This document shows positions 1 through 9,729 of a stretch of 64,000 nt of DNA, one piece after another. This DNA is from Massilia brevitalea (GTDB lineage Bacteria; Pseudomonadota; Gammaproteobacteria; Burkholderiales; Burkholderiaceae_D). The number at the start of each line of letters is the position of its first letter. Position 1 is the first letter of the stretch. Below the pieces are notes generated by a model, which saw only the letters and a program-made list of their open reading frames with translations, did no database searches and was not told the DNA's origin. Made by a program: the position numbers and the translations under genes. The stretch is taken from NCBI RefSeq assembly GCF_030711405.1, contig NZ_JAULSI010000023.1:1-64000 (forward strand). Reading direction: 5' to 3'.

Positions 1-35
1 TGATGCCGTTATCAGGAGGGTGGAGTCCATCACAT

Positions 36-57
36 TAGGGTGGGTACTCGTACCCAC
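36..57. repeat. REP-like palindrome, copy 1
   Basis: GTGGGTA and TACCCAC form a 7-bp stem around a 4-nt loop, preceded by TAGG. It is a diverged copy of the GTGGGCAC/GTGCCCAC palindrome seen at 6411, 22838, 22914, 39956 and 40098. It lies downstream of the minus-strand ABC-F gene. A second small hairpin (CCCGGT/ACCGGG, 74-91) sits nearer that gene's stop and could help end its transcript, but it has no T-tract. I see no gene in 1-98. Confidence 0.5.
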
Positions 58-98
58 CACACAGCGCAAGCCCCCCGGTCACATAACCGGGACGCCCC

Positions 99-2099
99 TC
101 AAGCCGCCAACCCCTCCAACTGCTCCTGCAACTCCAGCCACTCGTTCTCCAGCGTCCCCAGGTCACGCACGCAGAACGCCTGGTCCGCCACCAGGTTCTT
201 CAGCTCATCCTTCTTGTCCGCCTCATACACCGCCGGCTCCAGCAGGCGCGCGTCGATGACGGCCTTTTTCGCATTCAGCTTGGCCATCTGCTCCTCGACA
301 CGCTTGATGCGGTTCTCGATCGGCTTCTTCAGGGCCGCCAGGCGCTGGCGCTCTTCGGCGCCCAGGCGCTTCTGTTCCTTGCGGTCGGCGGCCGGCACCG
401 GGGCAGCGGCAACCGCCTGGACGGCAACCGGCGCCGCGACAGGCTCCTTGTCCTTCGCCGTCGGCAGGCCAACGGTGCCCTTGCCCAGCTTGGTCTGGAA
501 CAGCCAGTCCTTGTAGTCGTCCAGGTCGCCGTCGAAGGGCTGCAGCTTGCCGTCGGCGACGATGATGAACTGGTCGGTGGTAGCCCGCAGCAGGTGGCGA
601 TCGTGGGATACCACCACCAGCGTGCCCTCGAACTGGGCCAGCGCCAGCGTCAGCGCCTCGCGCGTTTCCAAGTCCAGGTGGTTGGTCGGTTCATCGAGCA
701 GCAGCAGGTTAGGGCGCTGCCACACGATCAGGGCCAGCGCCAGGCGCGCCTTTTCGCCGCCCGAGAAAGGCTTGATCGGGCTGGTGACCATGGTGCCCGG
801 GAAGTTGAAGCCGCCGAGGAAGTTGCGCAGCTCCTGCTCGCGCACGGTGGGGGCGATCTTCGCCAGGTGCCACAGCGGCGATTCGTCGTGGCGCAGCATC
901 TCCACCTGGTGCTGGGCGAAGTAGCCGATCGACAGGCCCTTGCCGACTGTGGCGATGCCGTTCACGGGCGCCAGTTCGCCGGCGATGGTCTTGATCAGCG
1001 TGGATTTACCGGCGCCATTCACACCCAGCAGGCCAATGCGCTGGCCGATCTGCAGCGAGAAGTTCACGCGCTTGACGATGGTCTTGGCGTCGACCCGGTC
1101 GCCGTACTCGTCCAGGATCGGATAGCCGGCATCCACGTCTTCCAGCACCAGCAGCGGATTGGGCGCCGCCAGCGGCTCGCGGAACTCGAACGAGAACTCG
1201 GCGGCCGCGCGCAGCGGCGCCAGTTCTTCCATCTTGGCCAGCGCCTTCATGCGGCTTTGCGCCTGGCGCGCCTTGGTGGCTTGCGCCTTGAAGCGGTTGA
1301 TGAAGGATTCCAGGTGAGCGCGGGTACGCTGCTGCTTTTCCATGGCGCTGGCGGCCAGCACCAGGGCGGCGGCGCGCTGGCGCTCGAACGACGAGTAGTT
1401 GCCCGAGTAGCGCTTGAGTTTGCGCTCGTCGATGTGCACCACCACGTTCACGATCTCGTCGAGGAAGTCGCGATCGTGGGAAATGATGACCAGGGTGCCC
1501 GGATAGCGCTTGAGCCAGTCTTCCAGCCAGATGATCGCATCCAGATCCAGGTGGTTCGTCGGTTCATCGAGCAGCAGCAGGTCGGATGGGCACATCAGCG
1601 CCTGCGCCAGGTTCAGGCGCATGCGCCAGCCGCCGGAAAAACTCGCCACCGGCTGCTGCATCTGGTCGAGCGAAAAGCCCAGGCCCAGCAGCAACTGCTC
1701 GCCGCGCGACTGCACGGTATAGGCGTCGGCGTCCATCAGCGCGCCGTGCACGTTGCCCATCGCGATACCGTTTTCCTCGGTATGCGGCGCCGCTTCCAGC
1801 GCATCGAGTTCGGCCTGCAGGCGGCGCAGGGTGACGTCGCCGTCGATCGCGTATTCCAGCGCCGGGCGGTCGAGCGCCGGCGTCTCCTGGGCCACATAGG
1901 CCATGCGCCACTTGGACGGGAAATCGATCTCGCCGGCGTCGGCATGGAGTTCGTTGCGCAGCATGGCGAACAGGCTGGATTTGCCGGCGCCGTTGGCGCC
2001 GATCAGGCCGATCTTGTCGCCCGGGTTCAGGGTCAGGTCGGCGCCTTCCAGTAGCGGCTTGGTGCCGCGCATCAGGCTGACGTTCAGGAAACGGATCAT
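99..2099 (-). CDS. yheS: ABC-F family ATPase, YheS type
   Basis: A soluble twin-ATPase protein of the ABC-F family, whose members act on ribosomes rather than as transporters. There are two nucleotide-binding domains, each with Walker A (GANGAGKSS; GVNGAGKST), an ABC signature (SFSGGW; PFSGGEK) and Walker B followed by DEPTNHLDL. No membrane segment is present. The opening MIRFLNVSLMRG and the ETPALDRPALEYAIDGD stretch match YheS rather than EttA or Uup. The linker and C-terminus are Ala/Lys-rich and helical, as usual in the family. At 666 aa it is slightly longer than E. coli YheS. I start at the ATG at 2099, because upstream in-frame codons would run into prmB, which ends 8 nt away. It is probably the last gene of the yffB-dapE-prmB run. 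Its exact ribosomal role is inferred from the family. Confidence 0.93.
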   Translation of the reverse strand: MIRFLNVSLMRGTKPLLEGADLTLNPGDKIGLIGANGAGKSSLFAMLRNELHADAGEIDFPSKWRMAYVAQETPALDRPALEYAIDGDVTLRRLQAELDALEAAPHTEENGIAMGNVHGALMDADAYTVQSRGEQLLLGLGFSLDQMQQPVASFSGGWRMRLNLAQALMCPSDLLLLDEPTNHLDLDAIIWLEDWLKRYPGTLVIISHDRDFLDEIVNVVVHIDERKLKRYSGNYSSFERQRAAALVLAASAMEKQQRTRAHLESFINRFKAQATKARQAQSRMKALAKMEELAPLRAAAEFSFEFREPLAAPNPLLVLEDVDAGYPILDEYGDRVDAKTIVKRVNFSLQIGQRIGLLGVNGAGKSTLIKTIAGELAPVNGIATVGKGLSIGYFAQHQVEMLRHDESPLWHLAKIAPTVREQELRNFLGGFNFPGTMVTSPIKPFSGGEKARLALALIVWQRPNLLLLDEPTNHLDLETREALTLALAQFEGTLVVVSHDRHLLRATTDQFIIVADGKLQPFDGDLDDYKDWLFQTKLGKGTVGLPTAKDKEPVAAPVAVQAVAAAPVPAADRKEQKRLGAEERQRLAALKKPIENRIKRVEEQMAKLNAKKAVIDARLLEPAVYEADKKDELKNLVADQAFCVRDLGTLENEWLELQEQLEGLAA

Positions 2100-2106
2100 G
2101 TGGTTC

Positions 2107-2997
2107 TTATTGTGCTTGCAGTTGTTCGGCGGTGAGCAGGAACACGGCATCGTCGCCGGCGCTCGTGGTCAGCCAGGTCAGGCCGAGGTGGCCAAAGGCG
2201 GCTTCCGCGTACTCGGCTTCGTTGCCGATCTCGACCACCAGGATGCCTTCCGGCGTCAGGCGTTCGGCGGCGCCGGCCACGATCTTGCGCACCAGGTCCA
2301 TGCCGTCGTCGCCGCCGTGCAGGGCGATCTGCGGCTCGCGCAGGTATTCCGGCGGCAGCTTGGCCATCGACGAAGCATTCACGTACGGGGGATTGGTGAC
2401 GATCAGGTCGTACTTCTTGAACGGCACGTTCTCGTACAGGTCGGACTCGATCGGGTTCACGCGGCCCTCTAACTTGTAGTCGCGGATGTTACGCTCGGCC
2501 ACGGCCAGCGCGTCGGTCGAGATGTCGACCGCATCGACCACGGCGTTCTGGTAGACGTCGGCCATCATGATCGCCAGGCAGCCCGAGCCCGTGCACAGTT
2601 CGAGCACGTTCTCGACCTCGAACGGGTTGGTCACCCACGGGCTGAAGAAGTGCGGGATCAGCTCGGCGATGAAGGAACGCGGCACCAGCACGCGCTCGTC
2701 CACATAGAAGGCGTAGGTGCCGAGCCAGGCTTCGTTGGTGATGTAGGCAGCCGGCACGCGCTCGCTGGTGCGGCGCTCGATCACCTGCAGCACCTGCAGC
2801 ACTTCTTCCGGCAGCAGCTTCGCATCGAGGAAGGGATCGAGGCGGTCGAGCGGCAGCTTCAGCGTGTGCAGGATCAGGTAGGCGGCTTCGTCGAAGGCTT
2901 CGGCGCTGCCGTGGCCGAAGAACAGCTTGGCGGCGTTGAAGCGGGTAACGGCGTAGCGCAGCAGGTCGCGCGGGGTGCTGAAAGGCGTGGGAGTCAT
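2107..2997 (-). CDS. prmB: 50S ribosomal protein L3 glutamine methyltransferase PrmB
   Basis: A SAM-dependent N5-glutamine methyltransferase of the HemK family that modifies the Gln of ribosomal protein L3. The 296-aa protein has the helical N-terminal substrate domain, a SAM-binding motif ELCTGSGCLAI, and the catalytic NPPY (VTNPPYVN) that holds the glutamine amide. PrmB rather than PrmC is favoured by the length and by the VPRSFIAELI segment. It lies 31 nt after dapE and 7 nt before yheS on the same strand. The dapE-prmB linkage is common in Burkholderiales. Confidence 0.93.
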   Translation of the reverse strand: MTPTPFSTPRDLLRYAVTRFNAAKLFFGHGSAEAFDEAAYLILHTLKLPLDRLDPFLDAKLLPEEVLQVLQVIERRTSERVPAAYITNEAWLGTYAFYVDERVLVPRSFIAELIPHFFSPWVTNPFEVENVLELCTGSGCLAIMMADVYQNAVVDAVDISTDALAVAERNIRDYKLEGRVNPIESDLYENVPFKKYDLIVTNPPYVNASSMAKLPPEYLREPQIALHGGDDGMDLVRKIVAGAAERLTPEGILVVEIGNEAEYAEAAFGHLGLTWLTTSAGDDAVFLLTAEQLQAQ

Positions 2998-3028
2998 GGT
3001 GTGTTCTCGCGTGTTAGCGGCTCAATGG

Positions 3029-4530
<1,502 letters not shown>

Positions 4531-4658
4531 GGGCGTAATCGTGCGAGGCAAGGCGGGCTTGCGGTGTGGCGGAAATCGGGAAGGGGCGAGGATAGCACAG
4601 GCGGTGTGTGCCTGTTTAGATGATATTCTTGGGAAACTATCTATCCAGCGGGTGTGCC

Positions 4659-5186
4659 ATGAAGCGCAAAGCGCGGTTCTTCCTGTTTGCCGGACTTTAC
4701 TGGATGTTCAGCCTGGCGCAGGCCTGCACCTGCGAGCCCGGGCTGCTGGGCACGGTTGGCATACAGGCCGCAAAGGAGGTGTTCATTTTCCGGCTGGTCA
4801 GTGCCCGTGCGCTGCCTGGGCGTACGGACGACGTCAGCGGTCCGCACATCGAAGGCGAGATAGAGATCGTGGACCGGTTACGCGGCCACGGAAGCGTCAG
4901 GAAGATACGCTTTTCGACAGCATCTTGTTGCGGCGTGCGTCTCGACGTCGGTACTTACTTTGCCGGGTTTGGCGCAGCGCATGGGCCTGTTTTTAAAGCG
5001 GATTCGGGGAATGTGGTGGAGGTAGGCGCGCGGCGCGACGTGCAGCAAGCCCGTAACAACATTCATGCCTTGCTTCGCGGCGAGCGACGCCTGGATGATG
5101 TATTTCCCAAGTCGGCCAGGGAGCGGACGGACCAACAGATTGTGCCGCCACCTTGCCCGCGCGCCGATGCCGGAGGCAGGAGGTAG
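4659..5186 (+). CDS. secreted Cys-rich protein, possible NTR/TIMP-like fold
   Basis: Unrecognised 175-aa protein. It starts with a Sec signal (MKRKARFFLFAGLYWMFSLA) whose predicted cleavage after AQA leaves a mature N-terminus CTCEPG. Further on are a hydrophobic stretch around EVFIFRLVSA, a polar strand (GEIEIVDRLRG), an SCC pair and a GTYFAGFG strand. This order (CxC at the mature end, then F/V strands, then SxCG followed by G-x-Y) resembles the netrin/TIMP-like OB fold, but that is a pattern impression. The ATG at 4659 was chosen because it begins the signal peptide; an in-frame ATG at 4620 would hide it. It stands alone on the plus strand, divergent from yffB and convergent with pilU. Confidence 0.6.
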   Translation: MKRKARFFLFAGLYWMFSLAQACTCEPGLLGTVGIQAAKEVFIFRLVSARALPGRTDDVSGPHIEGEIEIVDRLRGHGSVRKIRFSTASCCGVRLDVGTYFAGFGAAHGPVFKADSGNVVEVGARRDVQQARNNIHALLRGERRLDDVFPKSARERTDQQIVPPPCPRADAGGRR

Positions 5187-5223
5187 CGCGCACCGGCTAG
5201 CCGTCGGCAGGGTCCTTGGAGGT

Positions 5224-6360
5224 TCAGCTGTTGAGCGTGAACTCGGTGAAGGTCGGCGAGTCGGGTTCATCTTTCTTGCCCGTCTCGTTCGCATCCCTGG
5301 CCGGCCCGTTGTTCAGCAGCCAGAGCAGGTTGGTCGCCGAATCCGCATTCGCCAGCGCTTCTTCCTGCGTCACGAGACCCGCTTGCACCAGCGCCAGCAG
5401 CGCCGCTTCGAACGACTGCGAACCCGGCGACAAGCTCTTGTCCATCGCTTCCTTGATACCGCCGAGTTCACCTTTTTCGATCAGGTCGGCGATGTAGCGG
5501 GTGTTCAGCAGGATCTCGACCGCCGGCTGGCGCGTGCCGCCGGCCGCTGCGCGCACCAGGCGCTGCGAAACAATCGCCTTGGTCGCCGAGGCCAGGTCCT
5601 GCAGCAGGGCCTGGCGGTTCTCGATGGGATAAAAACTGATGATGCGGTTCAGCGCGTTGTAGCTGTTGTTGGCGTGCAGGGTGGCGACCACCAGGTGGCC
5701 GGACTGGGCGTAGGCCAGCGCCGCGGTCATGGTGTCGCGGTCGCGGATTTCGCCGATCAAAATCACGTCCGGCGCCTGGCGCAGCGAGTTGCGCAGGGCC
5801 ATGTTGAAGTCGAGGGCGTCGCTGCCGATTTCGCGCTGGTTGACGATCGATTTCTTGTTCTTGAAGAGGTATTCAATCGGGTCCTCCAGCGTGAGGATGT
5901 GGCCAGTGCGGTGCTCGTTGCGGTAGTCGAGCATAGCGGCGATGGTGGTCGACTTGCCGGAGCCGGTGGCGCCGACCACGAGCAGCAGGCCGCGCTTTTC
6001 CATGATCAGTTCGGACAGCACAGGCGGCAGGCCGAGTTCTCCCAAGGGCGGGATGGTGGCCGGCACGAAGCGGAACACGGCCGAGATGCTGCCGCGCTGG
6101 CGGAAGGCCGACAGGCGGAAGCGGCCGAGGTTGGGCACCGAGATGCCCATGTTGAGTTCATTGGTGCGCTCGAGTTCCTCGCGCTGCTCTGGCGTGGTGA
6201 CTTCCGACAGCAGGGAGAGGATGTTGCTCGGGTCGAGCTTGTTCTGGTTGATCGGGATGAGGTTCGCGTTGATCTTGATGTGGACGGGAGAGTTCACCGC
6301 GAAGAACATGTCCGACGCGTTTTTTTCCTTCATGAGTTGGAACAGGCGGTCCATGGCCAT
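5224..6360 (-). CDS. pilU: type IV pilus retraction ATPase PilU
   Basis: Hexameric cytoplasmic ATPase of the PilT/VirB11 family, the PilT-dependent second motor for type IV pilus retraction. The 378-aa protein has an N-terminal PAS-like domain, Walker A GATGSGKST near residue 130, an Asp box (ILTLEDPIEYLF), Walker B LIGEIRDRDTM, and a His box HLVVATLHANNS. The KKSIVNQREIG stretch, the length and the extended acidic C-terminus distinguish PilU from PilT. The ATG at 6360 is favoured by a GGGGA about 8 nt upstream; another ATG follows 6 nt later. pilT is not in the window. A REP-like palindrome separates it from dapD. Confidence 0.9.
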   Translation of the reverse strand: MAMDRLFQLMKEKNASDMFFAVNSPVHIKINANLIPINQNKLDPSNILSLLSEVTTPEQREELERTNELNMGISVPNLGRFRLSAFRQRGSISAVFRFVPATIPPLGELGLPPVLSELIMEKRGLLLVVGATGSGKSTTIAAMLDYRNEHRTGHILTLEDPIEYLFKNKKSIVNQREIGSDALDFNMALRNSLRQAPDVILIGEIRDRDTMTAALAYAQSGHLVVATLHANNSYNALNRIISFYPIENRQALLQDLASATKAIVSQRLVRAAAGGTRQPAVEILLNTRYIADLIEKGELGGIKEAMDKSLSPGSQSFEAALLALVQAGLVTQEEALANADSATNLLWLLNNGPARDANETGKKDEPDSPTFTEFTLNS

Positions 6361-6410
6361 GGTGGTATCCCCGGTGATGCAAATTTGTCGATAAATCATG
6401 CGTTGGCTGG

Positions 6411-6438
6411 ACGCGTGGGCGCTCCTGTGCCCACGCGT
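6411..6438. repeat. REP-like palindrome, copy 2
   Basis: ACGCGTGGGC and GCCCACGCGT form a perfect 10-bp stem around an 8-nt loop, in the gap between dapD and pilU (both minus strand). It shares the GTGGGC/GCCCAC core and CGCG flank with the other palindromes of this window. It could attenuate or protect the dapD transcript end. It has no T-tract, so it is not a classic terminator. Confidence 0.65.
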
Positions 6439-6476
6439 TCAACGCACGGTTGCACATTCGCGCAACCGTTCAACCC

Positions 6477-7316
6477 TTAAACCCCGCGCAGCAGCTCGTT
6501 GATGCCGGTCTTCGAACGCGTCTGCGCATCCACGCGCTTGACGATCACGGCGCAGTACAGGCTGTACTTGCCATCGCTTGAGGGCAGCGAACCCGACACC
6601 ACCACCGAACCCGACGGCACGCGGCCATAGCTCACTTCGCCGGTTTCGCGGTTGTAGATCTTGGTCGACTGGCCGATGTACACGCCCATCGAGATCACCG
6701 AGTTCTCTTCGACGATCACGCCTTCGACGATTTCCGAGCGGGCGCCGATGAAGCAGTTGTCTTCGATGATGGTCGGATTGGCCTGCATCGGTTCCAGCAC
6801 GCCGCCGATGCCGACGCCGCCCGACAGGTGGACGTTCTTGCCGATCTGGGCGCAGGAGCCGACGGTGGCCCAGGTGTCGACCATGGTGCCTTCGTCGACG
6901 TAGGCGCCGATGTTGACGTACGACGGCATCAGCACCACGTTCTTGCCGATGAAGGAGCCGCGGCGCGCAACGGCCGGCGGCACCACGCGGAAGCCGCCTT
7001 TTGCAAAATCTTCGGCGCTGTAGTCGGCGAACTTGGTCGGGACCTTGTCGTAGAACTGCAGGCTGCCGCCGAGGCCCGCCGCCGCCGGCATTTGGACGTT
7101 GTTCTCGAGGCGGAACGACAGCAGCACGGCCTTCTTGATCCACTGGTTGACGATCCACTCGCCGCCTTCTTTCTGGGCCACGCGCAGGGTGCCGGCATCG
7201 AGGCCAGCCAGTACCTGGGCGACGGCGTCGCGCACGTCTGCAGGGGCGGTCGATGGGCTGAAGTCCGCGCGCTGTTCCCACGCGGTGTCGATGATGTTCT
7301 GGAGTTGTTGGGTCAT
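6477..7316 (-). CDS. dapD: 2,3,4,5-tetrahydropyridine-2,6-dicarboxylate N-succinyltransferase DapD
   Basis: Transfers succinyl from succinyl-CoA to tetrahydrodipicolinate, the committed step of the succinylase lysine/DAP branch. The 279-aa protein has a helical N-terminal domain and then a left-handed beta-helix built of hexapeptide repeats, seen as runs such as [20 protein letters not shown] and [20 protein letters not shown]. Length matches the family. It begins 18 nt after dapC on the same strand, so dapC-dapD form an operon feeding dapE at 3.0-4.2 kb. Confidence 0.96.
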   Translation of the reverse strand: MTQQLQNIIDTAWEQRADFSPSTAPADVRDAVAQVLAGLDAGTLRVAQKEGGEWIVNQWIKKAVLLSFRLENNVQMPAAAGLGGSLQFYDKVPTKFADYSAEDFAKGGFRVVPPAVARRGSFIGKNVVLMPSYVNIGAYVDEGTMVDTWATVGSCAQIGKNVHLSGGVGIGGVLEPMQANPTIIEDNCFIGARSEIVEGVIVEENSVISMGVYIGQSTKIYNRETGEVSYGRVPSGSVVVSGSLPSSDGKYSLYCAVIVKRVDAQTRSKTGINELLRGV

Positions 7317-7334
7317 GATTGAATAATCTCTGTT

Positions 7335-8558
7335 TCAGGATGCGGTGCGCAGATTCTGGCAGAACTGGACGATGCGCGTGGCTGCTTCCAGCCCTTCGTC
7401 GACGCCCGCCACCAGCGCCATGCGGATACGGTTGCGGCCCGGATTGGTCCCGTGCGCGTCGCGCGCGAGATAACTGCCGGGCAGAACCGTCACATTATAT
7501 TCGGCGTAGAGACGGCGTGCGAACTCGGTGTCGGAAAGGCCGGTCCGGCGCACGTCGGCCCACAAATAAAAGCCGGCGTCGGGCAGTTCGACGTCCATCA
7601 CCTGGCGCAGCAGCGGCGTGATCAGGCTGAACTTTTCCTTGTACAGCGTGCGGTTGTCCTGCACGTGGGTCTCGTCGTTCCAGGCTGCGATCGAGGCCGT
7701 TTGCACCGGTGGCGACATGGCGCCGCCGCTGTAGGTGCGGTATAGCAGGAATTTCTTGATGACTTGCGGGTCGCCGGCAACAAAACCCGAGCGCATGCCC
7801 GGCACGTTCGAGCGCTTCGACAGGCTGGAAAACACGATCAAATTCGCATACGGCCGCTCGCCGCTGCTGCGCCCAAGCGCGTGCGCCGCTTCCAGCGCAC
7901 CGAGTGGCGGCGTGGCGCCGCAGTAGATCTCGGAATAGCACTCGTCGGCCGCGATCACGAAGCCGTGGCGGTCGGAGAGCTCGAACAGCTCGCGCCAGTC
8001 GCCCTGCGAGAGCACGGCGCCGGTCGGATTGCCCGGCGAGCAGATATACAGCAGCTGCACGCGCGCCCACACATCGTCTGGCACGGTGCTGAAGTCGGGC
8101 GCGAAGTTGCGCGCCGGGTCCGAGTTCACGAACCAGGGCGAGGCGCCGGCCAGGTAGGCCGCGCCTTCGTAGATCTGGTAGAACGGGTTCGGGCTGAGTA
8201 CCAGCGGGTCGGGGCGGCTGGCATCGATCACGGCGTGGGCAATCCCAAACAAGGCCTCGCGCGAGCCGTTCACCGGCAGCACCATGGTCGCCGGGTCGAG
8301 CGCCGGAATCGCATAGCGGCGTTCGAGCCAGCCGGCAATCGCCGCGCGCAGCGGCTCGCTGCCGATCGTGCTCGGGTAGTTGGCCAGGCCGGCAATCGCG
8401 TGGGTCAGGGCTTTTTCGATAAAGGCGGGCGTCGGGTGCTTGGGCTCGCCGATGCCGAGGCTGATCGGCGCGTAGTCCGCATGCGGCGTGACGCCGGCAA
8501 ACAGTTCGCGCAGCTTCTCAAAAGGGTAGGGGTGGAGTTTGTCGAGATGTGGATTCAC
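7335..8558 (-). CDS. dapC: succinyldiaminopimelate transaminase DapC
   Basis: Class I/II PLP aminotransferase that converts N-succinyl-2-amino-6-ketopimelate to N-succinyl-LL-diaminopimelate with glutamate as donor. The 407-aa protein opens with NPHLDKLHPYPFEKLRELF, characteristic of beta-proteobacterial DapC. It has the cofactor-stacking region NGSREALFGIAH, the PLP-ring Asp in ADECYSEIY, and the Schiff-base Lys in SSLSKRSNVPGMRSGF. Start codon is GTG (8558), the position where homologues begin. It is upstream of dapD with an 18-nt gap. Its location and motifs argue against a generic aminotransferase. Confidence 0.93.
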   Translation of the reverse strand: MNPHLDKLHPYPFEKLRELFAGVTPHADYAPISLGIGEPKHPTPAFIEKALTHAIAGLANYPSTIGSEPLRAAIAGWLERRYAIPALDPATMVLPVNGSREALFGIAHAVIDASRPDPLVLSPNPFYQIYEGAAYLAGASPWFVNSDPARNFAPDFSTVPDDVWARVQLLYICSPGNPTGAVLSQGDWRELFELSDRHGFVIAADECYSEIYCGATPPLGALEAAHALGRSSGERPYANLIVFSSLSKRSNVPGMRSGFVAGDPQVIKKFLLYRTYSGGAMSPPVQTASIAAWNDETHVQDNRTLYKEKFSLITPLLRQVMDVELPDAGFYLWADVRRTGLSDTEFARRLYAEYNVTVLPGSYLARDAHGTNPGRNRIRMALVAGVDEGLEAATRIVQFCQNLRTAS

Positions 8559-8616
8559 GGCGGTCCCGGGGCAATGCGAAAAGAACCATTATAGCGCCGA
8601 TAAAAAGGAGGCCACG

Positions 8617-9657
8617 TTAGGTGGCGCGCTCGCGCCAGGCGCCCGGATTCACGCCGGCCCACTCCTTGAACGCGTGGGTGAACGCGCTTTGTTCCTGGTA
8701 GCCGAGCAGGAAGGCGATGTCGGCCAGCGACAGCTCCGGCTGGCGCAGGTAATCCTGGGCCAGCGCATAGCGGGCGCCGTCCAGCACACCCTGGAAGCTG
8801 GCGCCGGCCTCGCTGAGTTTGCGCTGCAGGGTGCGCGGCGACAGGTCGAGTTCCTGGGCGATTGACGCCAGCCGCACCCGGTCGTGCGCCAGGTTGCGGA
8901 TGATGGCGGCGCGCACCCCGGCGACGATGGCCGGCGCACCCGGTTCGCGCTGGCCGAGCAGGCGCTCGGCGTGCTGCTGCAACACCGGGTACAGCGAGAT
9001 GTCGGCGTTCGGCACCGGCAGCGACAACAGCGCCGCGTCGAATTCGCCGCAGTTGGCCGGCGCATCGAACACGGGACGGCTGCCGAACACGCGCTCGTAT
9101 TCGCCCATGTCCGCTTCGCCCGCGTGGGCAAAGGAGACCTGCGCCACCGGCAGCACGCCGCCCGCCAGCCAGCGCCCGAAGGTCTGGATGCCGGCAAACA
9201 CGCTCTCCACCAGGTGGCGGCCGGCAGTCGGGTAATGGCTGATCCACTCGTAGCGCGCCGTGGCGCCGCTCACCGTTACCTGCGAGCGGCCCAGGTCGTG
9301 GGCCAGCGCTTCGTAGCGCATGGTCTGTTCCAGCGCCTGGCCGATGTCGCGGCAGGCCAGCAGCACCAGGCCGTACACGCTGTAGGTGCCGAGCTTCACG
9401 CATTCGCCCACGTGCAGGCCGAAGTGCGGATCGTTTGCGAGTTCGGCGCCGGCATCGAGCAGGCGGATGTAGTCGGGCGCGGACAACGAGTCGGGCAGGG
9501 GCGCCAGGCGTTCGGGCGCCAGCCCGGCGGCGCGTGCCAGGTCGGCAGGCGCCACGCCGCGCGCGGCGGCAGCGTCGAGCAGCGGCTGCAGGTAGGAGCC
9601 AGTCACCCGCTGCGACGGGTTGTCGGCGACTGGCGCAATCGAACAAGGCTTTGTCAT
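8617..9657 (-). CDS. AraC-family regulator with arabinose-binding-type N-domain
   Basis: Predicted transcriptional regulator, 346 aa. The first ~200 residues form an N-terminal sensing domain of the type found in GbdR/OruR/ArgR-like AraC regulators (LGLHVGECVKLGTYSVYG). The C-terminal ~100 residues carry the two helix-turn-helix motifs of AraC proteins (VRLASIAQELDLSPRTLQRK and LADIAFLLGYQEQSAFTHAF). It is divergent from the flavoprotein/GlpD-like/FGGY-kinase operon across a 72-bp gap, so it most likely controls that operon. The inducer is unknown. The reading frame stays open far upstream on this strand, but only as a shadow of the opposite operon; the ATG at 9657 fits the domain start. Confidence 0.88.
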   Translation of the reverse strand: MTKPCSIAPVADNPSQRVTGSYLQPLLDAAAARGVAPADLARAAGLAPERLAPLPDSLSAPDYIRLLDAGAELANDPHFGLHVGECVKLGTYSVYGLVLLACRDIGQALEQTMRYEALAHDLGRSQVTVSGATARYEWISHYPTAGRHLVESVFAGIQTFGRWLAGGVLPVAQVSFAHAGEADMGEYERVFGSRPVFDAPANCGEFDAALLSLPVPNADISLYPVLQQHAERLLGQREPGAPAIVAGVRAAIIRNLAHDRVRLASIAQELDLSPRTLQRKLSEAGASFQGVLDGARYALAQDYLRQPELSLADIAFLLGYQEQSAFTHAFKEWAGVNPGAWRERAT

Positions 9658-9729
9658 AAAGGAGCAATACGGCGGCTGGCTTCTCGCATACGCTTCGCGA
9701 ATGTTGAAAGAGTATAAAGGGAAACCTGC

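Noticed and set aside
74..91. CCCGGT/ACCGGG hairpin after the ABC-F gene as a terminator
   Set aside because: It has a short stem and no T-tract on the minus strand; only mentioned as a possible transcript end.
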